20,160 nucleotides of DNA from an uncultured Clostridia bacterium. GTDB taxonomy: Bacteria; Bacillota; Clostridia; Oscillospirales; Ruminococcaceae. Of this stretch, positions 1-9,152 are shown one piece after another (position 1 is the stretch's first letter; each line of letters starts with the position of its first letter). The stretch lies in NCBI GenBank assembly GCA_947632425.1, contig CANRPG010000013.1:1-20160 (forward strand). Reading direction: 5' to 3'. The position numbers were made by a program, and so were the translations under genes. A model generated the notes under the pieces. The model saw nothing but the letters and a program-made list of their open reading frames with translations, ran no database searches and was not told where the DNA came from.

Positions 1-1559
1 CAGGGGATTCGCTGGTGCTGAACATCAAGATACCTATACAGTCGGCGCTGGAAAATGCCCTGCAAAAGTGCGTTGAGACACACGCCCCGAAAGAGAGGGC
101 AACGGGCATAGTTATGGATCCCAACACCGGCGCAGTGCTTGCCATGGCTACCACATACGGCTATGACCTTAACAACCCTGCCGATATACTAGACCCCGGC
201 GTTGCGGCTGCCATTGCTGCCATGCCCGAGGGCGAAGAAAAGACCAAGGCGCAGAGCGATGCATGGGCTACACAGTGGAAAAACAAGGCAGTCTCGGAGA
301 TATACTACCCCGGTTCGGTATTCAAGGTAATAACGGCTTCTTCGGCTTTGGAAGAGCAGACTATAACGACCGAGCAGGGCTTTCAGTGCGGTCGGGTGGT
401 GCAGATAGCAGACATAACCTACCACTGCTGGGCTGAATACGACCACGGTATGCAAACGCTGCGAGATGCGATGATGAACTCATGCAACCCTGCGTTTATA
501 AGGATAGGTCAGACACTGGGAACGGAACTTTTCGGCGATTATTTTGAGGCATACGGCTTTACAGAGCCAACGGGGATTGACCTGCCGGGCGAGGCTTCAA
601 GCATATTTGTAAGCAAGAACGACATGAGCATTGTTGACCTTGCATCAAGCTCTTTCGGTCAGGCGAACAAGATAACGCCTATTGAGATGATAACGGCGTA
701 TTCGGCTGTAATAAACGGCGGCTACCTTATCACTCCTCAGGTGGTCGACAAGATAATAGACTCAAACGGAAACGTTGTGAAAGACTTTGAGCCTGTTGTG
801 AAAAGACAGGTAATATCCGAAGAAGTTTCCGCGAAGATGAGAGAGATACTGGAATATGTTGTTGAAAACGCAAAGAGCGGCAACGCTTACATACAAGGCT
901 ATAAAATAGGCGGTAAATCGGGCACTTCGCAGAAGATAGACATAGACCCCACGGGCACGCATGATCATGTTGGTTCATACTGTGCGTTCGCGCCTGCTGA
1001 TGACCCGCAGGTTATTGTGCTTATTGTGGTAGACGACCCACAGAACGGCGAGTATTACGGAAGCCAGGTGGCAGCGCCCTATGCAAGAGAAGTGCTTGAA
1101 AACATTCTTCCGTATATGGGCATATACCCCGAATACACCGAAGAAGAACTCAGCAAGATAGCGGTGGTAGTTAAGAACACAGAGTATTCCGATGTGAGCG
1201 ATGCAAGATCAACGCTGGAGGCTCTGGGTCTTAAAGTGAACGTTGTGGGAACGGGAGATTCGGTAGTTACGCAGGTGCCGTCGTCGGGCTCTATGAGAAA
1301 GGGCGGCACGGTAATTCTGTACACAGATCAGAATGCGGTCGCAGAGACTACCACGGTGCCGTCGCTGGCAGGGCTTACGCTGGAGCAGGCACAGGCGGCT
1401 CTGGACGAGGCAGGACTGAATCTGCTGCCAAACGGAAGCGCGGCTTATGAATCGGGTGCAACGGCAGGCTACGACCAGAACCCGGCAGCCGGCATGATGG
1501 TATACAAAGGTCAGATAGTTTCGGTAACGTTCTATCCGCAGACGGTATCGTCGCAGTAA
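1..1559 (+). CDS. spoVD: PASTA-domain penicillin-binding protein, class B transpeptidase (SpoVD/FtsI type), 5' end missing
   Basis: This is a DD-transpeptidase that cross-links peptidoglycan outside the membrane, probably the partner of the FtsW-type polymerase encoded downstream. The first whole codon is at 3 and reads GDSLVLNIKIPIQ, the usual opening of the transpeptidase domain, so the gene continues left of the window and the GTG at 15 is not the true start. Counting from that GTG, the catalytic motifs are SVFK at 101-104 (active-site serine), SCN at 156-158 and KSGT at 301-304. Two PASTA domains follow, at about 382-437 and 446-508. The missing part should hold the membrane anchor and dimerisation domain. 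The gene ends 21 nt before murE. Position in the cluster and the PASTA domains fit SpoVD or the division PBP; sequence alone does not separate a sporulation from a vegetative role. Confidence 0.93.
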   Translation, partial: GDSLVLNIKIPIQSALENALQKCVETHAPKERATGIVMDPNTGAVLAMATTYGYDLNNPADILDPGVAAAIAAMPEGEEKTKAQSDAWATQWKNKAVSEIYYPGSVFKVITASSALEEQTITTEQGFQCGRVVQIADITYHCWAEYDHGMQTLRDAMMNSCNPAFIRIGQTLGTELFGDYFEAYGFTEPTGIDLPGEASSIFVSKNDMSIVDLASSSFGQANKITPIEMITAYSAVINGGYLITPQVVDKIIDSNGNVVKDFEPVVKRQVISEEVSAKMREILEYVVENAKSGNAYIQGYKIGGKSGTSQKIDIDPTGTHDHVGSYCAFAPADDPQVIVLIVVDDPQNGEYYGSQVAAPYAREVLENILPYMGIYPEYTEEELSKIAVVVKNTEYSDVSDARSTLEALGLKVNVVGTGDSVVTQVPSSGSMRKGGTVILYTDQNAVAETTTVPSLAGLTLEQAQAALDEAGLNLLPNGSAAYESGATAGYDQNPAAGMMVYKGQIVSVTFYPQTVSSQ

Positions 1560-1580
1560 TATAGCAAAGGGGCAATACAC

Positions 1581-3017
1581 ATGAGGCTGTATGAACTTAT
1601 AGACGGCATTGCGCAAACGAGCCTTGCCGACACAGAGATAACGGATATATCGTGCGACACGCGAAAAGAGCTGAAAAAAGGCGGACTGTTCGTGTGCATA
1701 AAGGGCGGAAGTTTTGACGGTCACGACTATGCGGCAAAGGCGCTTGAAAACGGCGCGGCGGCTGTTATAGTTGAGCGCGATATGGGGCTTGACAGGCAGA
1801 TAATAGTCCCCGACAGCAGGCGGTTTTTCCCTCGTGCTTGTGCGGCGTGGTTTTCGCACCCCGAGCGGCAGCTGAAACTCATAGGCGTTACGGGCACTAA
1901 CGGCAAGACGACTTCCACGACGGTGATAAAGTATCTGCTTACAAAAATGGGGCATAAAACGGGACTTATAGGCACTTGCTGCAATGAGATAGGCGACGAG
2001 ATTCTTCATACGGAAAGAACCACCCCCGAGCCGTATGACCTGTTTGAGCTTTTCAGGAATATGGCAGATAAGGGCTGCGAATACTGCGTTATGGAGGTAT
2101 CATCGCAGGGGCTGGAGCAGGGCAGAGTTGACGGCTGCGTGTTCGATACGGCGGTGTTTACCAACCTGACGCAAGATCACCTTGATGTTCACGGCAGTAT
2201 GGAGAACTACTATCAGGCAAAGAAGATACTGTTCTCGCTTTGCAAAAAGGCTGTTATAAATATTGATACTCAGTACGGCAAACGGTATTTCAGCGAGATA
2301 AGCTGCGATAAAATATCTTTCGGCGAAAAAGATGATCACGCCGACTTTAAAGCAAGCGACTGCGAATTTTCGGAGCGCGGCGTAAGCTACACCTGCAAGA
2401 GCGCGAAAGGCAGCTTTGAGGTATACTTCCCTATGCCGGGCGACTTCAACATATCAAACTCGCTGGGTGTTATAGCGGCTATGGAAGCTATGGGCTTTGA
2501 CGGCAAGGAGTGCGCCTTTCTTTTGAAAGATTTCGGCGGTGTGCGCGGCAGGGCTGAAACGGTAGATACGGGCAGAGACTTCACTGTAATATGCGATTAC
2601 GCCCACACGCCCGATGCGGTGGAGAACATTCTTACCGCGATAAAGAGCGGCGCAAAAGGCAGGGTGGTAGCTCTGTTCGGCTGCGGCGGCAACCGCGATG
2701 CAGGCAAAAGACCGCTTATGGCAAAGGCTGCTGCGGCGCACTCTGACTTTATGGTGATAACTTCGGATAACCCGAGAAATGAAGACCCCGACGCTATTAT
2801 TGAAGATATACTCAAAGGGCTAGAGGGCTGCTATACGCCTTATATACGCATAACAGACAGGCGCGAGGCGATACACTGGGCGGTAAAAAATGCGCAGAAA
2901 GACGATGTTATCGTGCTGTGCGGCAAGGGACATGAGGACTATCAGATACTTGCAGGCGGCAAAAAGATACACTTTGACGAGCGCGAGGTAGTTAAAGAGG
3001 CTTTGGCGCAGCTGTAA
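1581..3017 (+). CDS. murE: UDP-MurNAc-tripeptide synthetase MurE (meso-diaminopimelate type)
   Basis: This cytoplasmic Mur ligase adds the third amino acid to UDP-MurNAc-L-Ala-D-Glu using ATP. The 478-residue length is normal. The ATP loop GVTGTNGKTT is at 102-111, the central-domain motif MEVSSQGLEQGRV starts at 171, and the C-terminal domain carries FGCGGNRDAGKRP from 366, DNPRNEDP at 396-403 and GKGHEDYQ at 448-455. In this family DNPR is the signature for meso-diaminopimelate rather than lysine, so an A1gamma-type peptide stem is inferred. The start ATG at 1581 follows an AAAGGGG ribosome site. The gene lies 21 nt after the PBP and 33 nt before murF. Its N-terminal 70 residues resemble those of MurF, as expected for paralogous ligases. 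Confidence 0.97.
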   Translation: MRLYELIDGIAQTSLADTEITDISCDTRKELKKGGLFVCIKGGSFDGHDYAAKALENGAAAVIVERDMGLDRQIIVPDSRRFFPRACAAWFSHPERQLKLIGVTGTNGKTTSTTVIKYLLTKMGHKTGLIGTCCNEIGDEILHTERTTPEPYDLFELFRNMADKGCEYCVMEVSSQGLEQGRVDGCVFDTAVFTNLTQDHLDVHGSMENYYQAKKILFSLCKKAVINIDTQYGKRYFSEISCDKISFGEKDDHADFKASDCEFSERGVSYTCKSAKGSFEVYFPMPGDFNISNSLGVIAAMEAMGFDGKECAFLLKDFGGVRGRAETVDTGRDFTVICDYAHTPDAVENILTAIKSGAKGRVVALFGCGGNRDAGKRPLMAKAAAAHSDFMVITSDNPRNEDPDAIIEDILKGLEGCYTPYIRITDRREAIHWAVKNAQKDDVIVLCGKGHEDYQILAGGKKIHFDEREVVKEALAQL

Positions 3018-3050
3018 CACCGTCACCGACATAATAATGGAGCAGAAACT

Positions 3051-4415
3051 ATGGAACACATAAAGCTATACGAAATAATAGATGCAGTAAAAGGCACTTT
3101 CGGCTATAAGGCTGATATTGATATTTCGCAGATATCTTCCGACACGCGAACTATCGGGGACGGCTCTGTTTTTGTATGCCTTAAAGGCGAGAGGTTTGAC
3201 GGTCACGATTTTGCAGCTTCGGCTATGGAAAAAGGCGCGGTCGCATGCATTACCGAAAGACCCGTTGAGGGCGCAAAGTGCATTATAGTTGACAACACGC
3301 TGAAAGCGCTGGGCGATATTGCAAGATACTACCGCAAAAAGTTTACAGACCTGCGCTTGGTGGGTGTTACGGGCTCGGTGGGCAAGACATCTACAAAAGA
3401 GATGATAAGCCTTGTGCTTTCGCAGAAATTCAATACGCTGAAAACGCAGGGCAGCCTTAATAACGAGATAGGCTTGCCGCACACGCTTTTTGGTATAAGC
3501 AGTGATACGCAGGCGGCTGTGATTGAGATGGGTATGTCACATTCGGGCGAAATTTCGCGGCTTTCTTCTATCGCGCTGCCAAATGTCTGCGTTGTTACCA
3601 ACATAGGTACGGCGCACATAGGCAACCTTGGCAGTCAGGAAAATATTCTTAAAGCGAAAATGGAGATACTTGACGGGGCGGATTATTACGCGCCTCTGAT
3701 CGTGTGCGCTGATGATAAATTTCTTAGCTGTGCGCCAAAACGCCCCGACAGACCTAAGTTTACATACTCTCTTTCTGACAAGCGCGCGGACGTTTATGCG
3801 AGCGATATACAGCGTGATGAAAACGGTTCGTCGTTTACTATAAATCACGGCGATGAGAAGATAAGGGCGAGGGTGAACGTTGCAGGAAGCCACAATGTTC
3901 TGAATGCTCTGTGCGCCTACACGGTGGGCAGCTATTACGAGATCGAGCCGCAGAAAATGGCAGATGCAATAGCGCAGTTTCGCACCGACGGCGTGCGGCA
4001 GAACCGCGTTGAGAAAAACGGCATTACCTTTGTGCTCGATTGCTTCAACGCAAGCCCCGAGGCTATGAAAGCTTCTCTCGAGGTATTCGGCGACAGCAAG
4101 GCAAGCGGCAGAAAAATAGCAGTTTTAGCCGATATGCTGGAGCTTGGGAAACAGTCAAAAAATTATCACAAAAGCGTTGGCGAAAAGTTTGCCCAAACCG
4201 GCGCTGATATGCTTATATGCTACGGCGAAGATGCGGCGCAGTATGCCGCGGGGGCAGTGAAAAAAGGCTTTGGCGAAGAAAAATGTCACTGTTTTACAGA
4301 AGAAAAAGAACTTGAAGATTTCCTTAAAAATGAGATAAAGAGCGGCGACCTTGTGCTTTTCAAGGGCAGCCACGGTATGAAGCTGGATAAAGTATACAAA
4401 GATTGCTTTGAATAA
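3051..4415 (+). CDS. murF: UDP-MurNAc-tripeptide--D-Ala-D-Ala ligase MurF
   Basis: This ATP-dependent ligase completes the UDP-MurNAc-pentapeptide by adding D-Ala-D-Ala in the cytoplasm. The length of 454 residues is typical. The ATP loop GVTGSVGKTST is at 105-115, followed by GSLNNEIGLPHT (about 134-145), which is characteristic of MurF. The central domain has EMGMSHSGEI and the SHNVLNALCA segment. The start ATG at 3051 follows a GGAG site. The N-terminal domain (SSDTRTIGDGSVFVCLKGERF) is homologous to the one in MurE directly upstream. Only 23 nt separate its stop from ftsW, so mraY and murD, often found at this point in related clusters, are absent here. Confidence 0.97.
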   Translation: MEHIKLYEIIDAVKGTFGYKADIDISQISSDTRTIGDGSVFVCLKGERFDGHDFAASAMEKGAVACITERPVEGAKCIIVDNTLKALGDIARYYRKKFTDLRLVGVTGSVGKTSTKEMISLVLSQKFNTLKTQGSLNNEIGLPHTLFGISSDTQAAVIEMGMSHSGEISRLSSIALPNVCVVTNIGTAHIGNLGSQENILKAKMEILDGADYYAPLIVCADDKFLSCAPKRPDRPKFTYSLSDKRADVYASDIQRDENGSSFTINHGDEKIRARVNVAGSHNVLNALCAYTVGSYYEIEPQKMADAIAQFRTDGVRQNRVEKNGITFVLDCFNASPEAMKASLEVFGDSKASGRKIAVLADMLELGKQSKNYHKSVGEKFAQTGADMLICYGEDAAQYAAGAVKKGFGEEKCHCFTEEKELEDFLKNEIKSGDLVLFKGSHGMKLDKVYKDCFE

Positions 4416-4438
4416 GGCGTGCGAAAGGAGGGTCTGCA

Positions 4439-5662
4439 TTGACCAGAGGCAGCGCAAGAGGCGGCATCGAGCATATTTCGGCAGGCAAACGCAAAAAGCC
4501 CGAAGTTGCAGCCGCGCGAAAGACGAACAATTTTCATATAGTCGGTATGCCGCTTGACAGACCGTTTTTGGTGATAGTGCTGATACTTCTCGTTATAGGC
4601 GTGCTTATGATGGGCTCGGCAAGCTATGTGTGGAGCATGAACGACTACGGCACGGGCACATACTACTTCAACAGGCAGGCGGCGCTTGCAATTGCAGGTG
4701 TTGTGGCGATGATAAGCGTATCGTTTGTTGATTACCACGTTTTTCAGAATACAAAAGTTGCATACATATTTTTGCTGGCATCGTATTTTGTAACGCTGAT
4801 AACTTCGTTTGTCGGCAACGAGGTGGCAGGCGCAAGGCGCTGGATAGAGATAGGCGGCGTGAGCTTTCAGCCGTCGGAGGTGCTCAAAGTTGCGTTCATT
4901 ATAATATTTGCGTACCTGGGCGCGATGAACTTCCCGAAGTTCAACAGCATTCGCTACTCTTTAGGTGCGTATCTGCTTATACTTATACCCTGCTGCGGCG
5001 TGCTTGTTTTGCAAAGACACCTCTCGGGCGTGCTTATCTTCGGGCTCATAGGTATGATAATGATACTTGTTTCGGGCGTGCCGATAAGGCATTTTGCGCT
5101 GCTTTGCGCGGTGGCTGTTATAGGCGCAGGAGGCTTTCTGCTGCTTAAAATGGCAGGCAGCGGCGGCGGTTTCGGCTACCTTACAGAAAGAATACAAAGC
5201 TGGCGCGACCCCACAAGCGATATTCTCGGCTCAACGCTGCAAACATATCAGTCGCTTCTGGCGATAGGCTCGGGCGGAATATTCGGACTGGGGTTCGGGC
5301 AGTCGCGGCAAAAGCACCTTTGGCTTCCCGAGGCGCAGAACGACTTTGTATTTTCTATATTCTGCGAGGAACTCGGCTTTGTTGGCGCAATGGCTGTTAT
5401 AATACTGTTCGCGCTGTTCATATTCAGAGGTTTTTATATTGCATCTAACGCCCCCGACCGCTTTGGTATGCTGATGTGCGCAGGCGTTACGGTGCAGATA
5501 GGCATTCAGGCGCTGCTCAACATAGGCGTTGCTTGCAATGCGTTCCCCAACACGGGCATAAGCCTGCCGTTTTTCAGCTACGGCGGCACTGCCACGATGG
5601 TGCAGCTTGCGGAAATGGGGCTGATACTGAGCGTTTCGCGGCAGGCATCGCGGCAGGAGTAG
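4439..5662 (+). CDS. ftsW: FtsW/SpoVE-type SEDS peptidoglycan glycosyltransferase
   Basis: This is a polytopic membrane enzyme that polymerises lipid II into glycan strands, working with a class B PBP such as the one at the left edge. It is 407 residues with about ten hydrophobic segments, the first at about 42-60, after a basic cytoplasmic N-terminus (GKRKKPEVAAARK). SEDS hallmarks are RRWIEIGGVSFQPSE (133-147), WLPEAQNDFVFSIFCEELGF (295-314), which contains the conserved acidic residue D302, and NTGISLPFFSYGGT (371-384). The start is TTG at 4439, chosen because AAAGGAGGG (4424-4432) sits 6 nt upstream. FtsW, SpoVE and RodA are hard to separate by sequence; the dcw context favours FtsW/SpoVE. 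Confidence 0.93.
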   Translation: MTRGSARGGIEHISAGKRKKPEVAAARKTNNFHIVGMPLDRPFLVIVLILLVIGVLMMGSASYVWSMNDYGTGTYYFNRQAALAIAGVVAMISVSFVDYHVFQNTKVAYIFLLASYFVTLITSFVGNEVAGARRWIEIGGVSFQPSEVLKVAFIIIFAYLGAMNFPKFNSIRYSLGAYLLILIPCCGVLVLQRHLSGVLIFGLIGMIMILVSGVPIRHFALLCAVAVIGAGGFLLLKMAGSGGGFGYLTERIQSWRDPTSDILGSTLQTYQSLLAIGSGGIFGLGFGQSRQKHLWLPEAQNDFVFSIFCEELGFVGAMAVIILFALFIFRGFYIASNAPDRFGMLMCAGVTVQIGIQALLNIGVACNAFPNTGISLPFFSYGGTATMVQLAEMGLILSVSRQASRQE

Positions 5663-5685
5663 TTTTTTAAGAAAGGAAGATAGCT

Positions 5686-6831
5686 TTGCTGAGAGTTTTG
5701 CTGGCAGGCGGAGGAACTTCAGGACACATAAACCCTGCTGTCGCTATTGCGGAGATAATCAAGAAAAACCGCCCCGACGCGCAGTTTTGCTTTGCAGGTA
5801 CGCCGAAGGGAATAGAAAGCAGGATAGTGCGCGATCTGGGCTACCGCTTTGAGGAGATAGATGTCCACGGGTTTCAGCGGTCTTTGTCTTTTGAAAATAT
5901 AAAGAGAAATTTGCAGGCGGTAAAGTGCCTGATGTTTGCATCTTCTCGCTCTAAAAAGATAATAAAGAGCTTTCAGCCCGACTTAGTGATAGGCACAGGC
6001 GGATATGTGAGCGGCCCTATAGTTCGCACCGCCGCGAAAATGGGCATAAAGACTGCCATTCACGAGCAGAACGCATACCCCGGTGTTACCACGCGCATAC
6101 TTTCTAAAAAAGTTGATAAGGTAATGCTGACGGTAATAGAGGCGAAAGAATATCTTGAAGATGATATAGACTACACGGTTACGGGGCTGCCTGTAAGAGC
6201 GGCATTTTCGGCTATTGACAGAGCCGCAGCAAAGAAACAGCTGGGTTTTGCAGAAGATGAGGTGTGCATACTCTCAACGGGCGGAAGTCTGGGCTCGCAG
6301 GTACTCAACGAGAACGTTGCACAGCTTATAAAGTGGGAGCAGGACAGCGGCGCGAGGGTAAACCACATACATTCATACGGCACATACAAAGGCTACAGCG
6401 ATTATGTTCAGAAACTGGAGCAAATGGGCGTTAAGGATATAGAAGGCGGCAGGCTGTACGTAAAAGACTATATAAATATGCCGCTGTGTATGGCTGCGGC
6501 AGACTTGGTGATAAGCCGCTGCGGCGCAAATTCGCTAACCGAGCTGGAGGCGCTTGGCAGGGCATCAATACTGATACCATCGCCGAATGTTGCTGGAAAT
6601 CACCAGTACCACAACGGCATGGTGCTGCACAACGCAGGCGCTGGGATAGTTATAGAAGAAAAAGACCTTACGCCGCAAAAACTTATAGATACGGTAAAAG
6701 AGCTTTGTGTTGACGAGGGCGGCGAAGAAAAACTGCGTATGCTCTCGGAAAACGCGAAAAGACTTTACATAAACGATACAGACGAAAGGATATATAACGC
6801 GCTCTATCAGCTTATAGCAAGCGTGGAGTAA
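5686..6831 (+). CDS. murG: UDP-GlcNAc:lipid I N-acetylglucosaminyltransferase MurG
   Basis: MurG converts lipid I to lipid II on the inner face of the membrane by transferring GlcNAc. The protein has 381 residues, GT-B fold, family GT28. The N-terminal glycine-rich loop is GGGTSGHINPA at 8-18 (the third glycine of the usual GGTGGH is serine), followed by GTGGYVSGP and HEQNAYPG. The C-terminal donor site has SRCGANSLTELEALGR and the NHQYHNG segment. The start is TTG at 5686, with GAAAGGAAG at 5671-5679 as ribosome site. The gene lies 23 nt after ftsW. A hairpin in the following 65-nt gap covers the ribosome site of murA. Confidence 0.96.
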   Translation: MLRVLLAGGGTSGHINPAVAIAEIIKKNRPDAQFCFAGTPKGIESRIVRDLGYRFEEIDVHGFQRSLSFENIKRNLQAVKCLMFASSRSKKIIKSFQPDLVIGTGGYVSGPIVRTAAKMGIKTAIHEQNAYPGVTTRILSKKVDKVMLTVIEAKEYLEDDIDYTVTGLPVRAAFSAIDRAAAKKQLGFAEDEVCILSTGGSLGSQVLNENVAQLIKWEQDSGARVNHIHSYGTYKGYSDYVQKLEQMGVKDIEGGRLYVKDYINMPLCMAAADLVISRCGANSLTELEALGRASILIPSPNVAGNHQYHNGMVLHNAGAGIVIEEKDLTPQKLIDTVKELCVDEGGEEKLRMLSENAKRLYINDTDERIYNALYQLIASVE

Positions 6832-6843
6832 TTCACAATGCTT

Positions 6844-6884
6844 CCTTTAGCGGCATATTATGACTTGTAATATGCTTTTAAAGG
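6844..6884 (+). promoter_or_regulatory. Hairpin overlapping the murA ribosome-binding site
   Basis: In the murG-murA gap, CCTTTA (6844-6849) can pair with TAAAGG (6879-6884), and GCATATTA (6853-6860) pairs perfectly with TAATATGC (6868-6875). The two stems are joined by a 3x3 internal loop that allows two G-U pairs; the apical loop is 7 nt. The 3' strand contains the AAAGG of the murA Shine-Dalgarno (AAAGGAG, about 6881-6887), so the structure would hinder ribosome access. There is no T-run after it, so it is not a terminator. Its regulatory role is inferred. Confidence 0.55.
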
Positions 6885-6896
6885 AGAGATAGCTTT

Positions 6897-8153
6897 ATGC
6901 AAAGGCTGGTGATAGAGGGCGAGAAAAGACTTGTCGGAGAGATAGAGGTGCACGGTGCGAAAAACAGCGCCCTGCCGCTGCTTGCAGCCTGCGTTCTTTC
7001 AAGGGGCGAAAGCTGTCTGCATAACTGTCCTAAGCTTACCGATGTTTACGCCGCGTGCAGGATACTTTCCTGTCTTGGGTGCAAATGTGAACGGCAGGGG
7101 GATACGGTGGTAGTCAATACCGACGGTCTTGATAATTTCAATGTACCCGATGAACTTATGAGGGAGATGCGCTCGTCTATAGTGTTTCTTGGCGCGATAC
7201 TGGGAAGAGTGGGCAAGTGCAGGCTTTCGTTCCCCGGTGGGTGCGAGCTGGGTCCGCGACCTATAGATATGCACATATCGGCTTTGAAACAAATGGGCGC
7301 GGCTATTAAAGAAGAACACGGTACGCTTGAATGTGATGTGGGAAACGGTCTTAAAGGCGCGAAAATAGTGCTGTCGTTCCCGTCGGTAGGCGCTACGGAG
7401 AATATAATTCTGGCGGCTGTTACAGCGAAAGGCAAAACTGTTATACACAACGCTGCGAGAGAGCCCGAAATTTGCGATCTGGCGCGGTTTCTCAACAAGT
7501 GCGGCGCGAAGATAGACGGCTTCGGCGAAGATACAATTTCAGTGCAGGGCGTTGAAAAGCTATACGGCTGCGAGTATGACGTTATGCCCGACAGGATAGT
7601 GGCTGCGACATATTTAAGCGCGGCGGCATCTACCTGCGGTGAACTTACTCTGCTGCACACGCGCACCGAAGATATTGAAAGCGTTCTGCCTGTGTTTGAG
7701 CAGATGGGCTGCTCGCTGTATACATACGAAAACAAGATATATATAAACGCGCGGCGCGGTATAAAAGCCGTAAAGACAATACGCACGATGCCTTTTCCCG
7801 GCTTTCCTACAGATGCGCAGGCGGTAGTCATGGCGGCTCTTGCAAAGGCAAGGGGCACAAGCGTTATGATAGAGAATATTTTTTCCAACCGTTTTCGCCA
7901 TGTAGACGAGCTTGTGAGAATGGGCGCGGATATTAAGACCGAGGGAAAAGTTGCCATTATAGACGGTGTGAAAAGGCTTTCGGGTGCAAAGGTGAGGGCA
8001 AGCGACCTTAGAGGCGGAGCGGCTTTGGTGGTGGCGGCTCTCGGCGCGGAGGGAGTTACTCAGATAAGCGATATAAAGTATATAGACAGAGGATATGAAG
8101 CGATAGAGCAGGCGTTTTCGTCTGTGGGAGGAACAATAAAGCGCGTTCAATAA
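6897..8153 (+). CDS. murA: UDP-GlcNAc 1-carboxyvinyltransferase MurA
   Basis: MurA catalyses the first committed step of peptidoglycan synthesis, moving enolpyruvate from PEP to UDP-GlcNAc in the cytoplasm. It is 418 residues, the family's usual size. The N-terminal GAKNSALPLLAA motif is at 20-31 and the active-site loop FPGGCELGPRPID is at 112-124. Its Cys116 is the residue alkylated by fosfomycin in sensitive enzymes; intrinsic resistance by a Cys-to-Asp change is therefore not seen. A late PGFPTDAQAVVMAAL motif is also present. The start ATG at 6897 follows AAAGGAG, which lies in a hairpin. MurA in the dcw cluster between murG and ftsQ is a gene order found in some Clostridia. Confidence 0.96.
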   Translation: MQRLVIEGEKRLVGEIEVHGAKNSALPLLAACVLSRGESCLHNCPKLTDVYAACRILSCLGCKCERQGDTVVVNTDGLDNFNVPDELMREMRSSIVFLGAILGRVGKCRLSFPGGCELGPRPIDMHISALKQMGAAIKEEHGTLECDVGNGLKGAKIVLSFPSVGATENIILAAVTAKGKTVIHNAAREPEICDLARFLNKCGAKIDGFGEDTISVQGVEKLYGCEYDVMPDRIVAATYLSAAASTCGELTLLHTRTEDIESVLPVFEQMGCSLYTYENKIYINARRGIKAVKTIRTMPFPGFPTDAQAVVMAALAKARGTSVMIENIFSNRFRHVDELVRMGADIKTEGKVAIIDGVKRLSGAKVRASDLRGGAALVVAALGAEGVTQISDIKYIDRGYEAIEQAFSSVGGTIKRVQ

Positions 8154-8174
8154 CGCGGCAGGAGATGAAAAACA

Positions 8175-9101
8175 GTGGCAATGAGGGATATTGAAAAGCA
8201 GGACTTTGACAAATCGGAGTACAAAGTCATGAACGGCAAAAGGGTAAAGGTAGGCAGGCGGCACCGCAGAAACAACCTGACACTTTACTATTACATGATA
8301 TTTTTTGCGGTAGTTATTACTGTTACGGTGCTTTCGGTAACGCTGCTGTTCAATGCAAATGAAGTGGTGGTAAGCGGAACACAGCTTTATTCCTCGGAGC
8401 AGATAAGGCTTATTTGCGGCGTAGAGCAGGGCGACAACCTTATAAGGCTTGACACCCACACCGCCGAAAAATGCGCGCTGGAAAGCCTCTCTTACGTTGA
8501 CGATATAAAGGTGCTGAGAAGCTTTCCGAGCAGAATATCTATAAAGGTAACGGAAGCAGTGCCCAAAGCCAACATAGAGCAGGACGGCAAGTATTACGTT
8601 GTCAGCGAGAGCGGCAGGATATTAGAAGCAGGGCTCGACAAGCCTATGGGCGGTCTGGTAGTCATTGTGGGGTACGATCTGAAAAATCTTGGCATAGGCG
8701 ATAAGCTGGAATCAAACGACGATATGAAGCAGAATATCACGGACACTATTTTTGACACCTTGGAGCACACGCAGCTCAAAGAGCATATCTCGGCGATAAA
8801 TATTGCAGACAGGTCGAACATAAAGCTCAATTACGACAGCCGCATAAATATACTGCTGGGAAGTTCGCTGGACTTGGAGTATAAGCTTGGTGCCGTGAAA
8901 GTAATAATAGATACCAAAATATCGGATAAATTCAACGGCGTTATATATTACCATACCGATTCGGGCGGCGTTTCTGTGATAGATTCCGATAAGCTGTCAG
9001 GCTCGCTGAAAAATGAAGCCCCTGCCGATTATACAGTGCACCAGAGCGGCGAAGAGGGAGATGTTCCACTTCAGGATAAGTACAACAGCGGTCTGAAATA
9101 A
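8175..9101 (+). CDS. ftsQ: Cell division protein FtsQ/DivIB
   Basis: This bitopic membrane protein links early and late divisome components. It has 308 residues: a basic cytoplasmic N-terminus, one membrane span at about 36-58, and an extracellular FtsQ-type POTRA domain at about 62-130 (FNANEVVVSGTQLYSSEQI, then SFPSRISIKVTEAVPKA). A beta domain follows, with an acidic, polar tail. GTG at 8175 is preferred over ATG at 8181 because GGAGA (8161-8165) lies 9 nt before the GTG but 15 nt before the ATG. Only 21 nt separate it from murA. A weak terminator overlaps its stop codon. Confidence 0.9.
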   Translation: MAMRDIEKQDFDKSEYKVMNGKRVKVGRRHRRNNLTLYYYMIFFAVVITVTVLSVTLLFNANEVVVSGTQLYSSEQIRLICGVEQGDNLIRLDTHTAEKCALESLSYVDDIKVLRSFPSRISIKVTEAVPKANIEQDGKYYVVSESGRILEAGLDKPMGGLVVIVGYDLKNLGIGDKLESNDDMKQNITDTIFDTLEHTQLKEHISAINIADRSNIKLNYDSRINILLGSSLDLEYKLGAVKVIIDTKISDKFNGVIYYHTDSGGVSVIDSDKLSGSLKNEAPADYTVHQSGEEGDVPLQDKYNSGLK

Positions 9102-9120
9102 CGCGTTTTCAGAATTTTTT
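9092..9120 (+). terminator. Weak intrinsic terminator at the end of ftsQ
   Basis: TCTGAAA (9092-9098) pairs with TTTCAGA (9107-9113), enclosing the stop codon in an 8-nt loop, and is followed by six T residues at 9115-9120. The stem is short and AT-rich, so termination is probably partial. It would partly separate ftsZ from the upstream cluster. Confidence 0.5.
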
Positions 9121-9152
9121 ATAAATAAATCAAATAAATTTGTAAAAAATAC

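Noticed and set aside
1209..2009. 266-codon open frame on the - strand
   Set aside because: Antisense to the PBP and murE; no motif and highly biased composition.
7046..7957. 303-codon open frame on the - strand
   Set aside because: Lies wholly inside murA on the other strand; no ribosome site or recognisable protein pattern; composition explained by the murA codons.
7614..8459. 281-codon open frame on the - strand
   Set aside because: Antisense to murA and ftsQ with no family motifs or start context.
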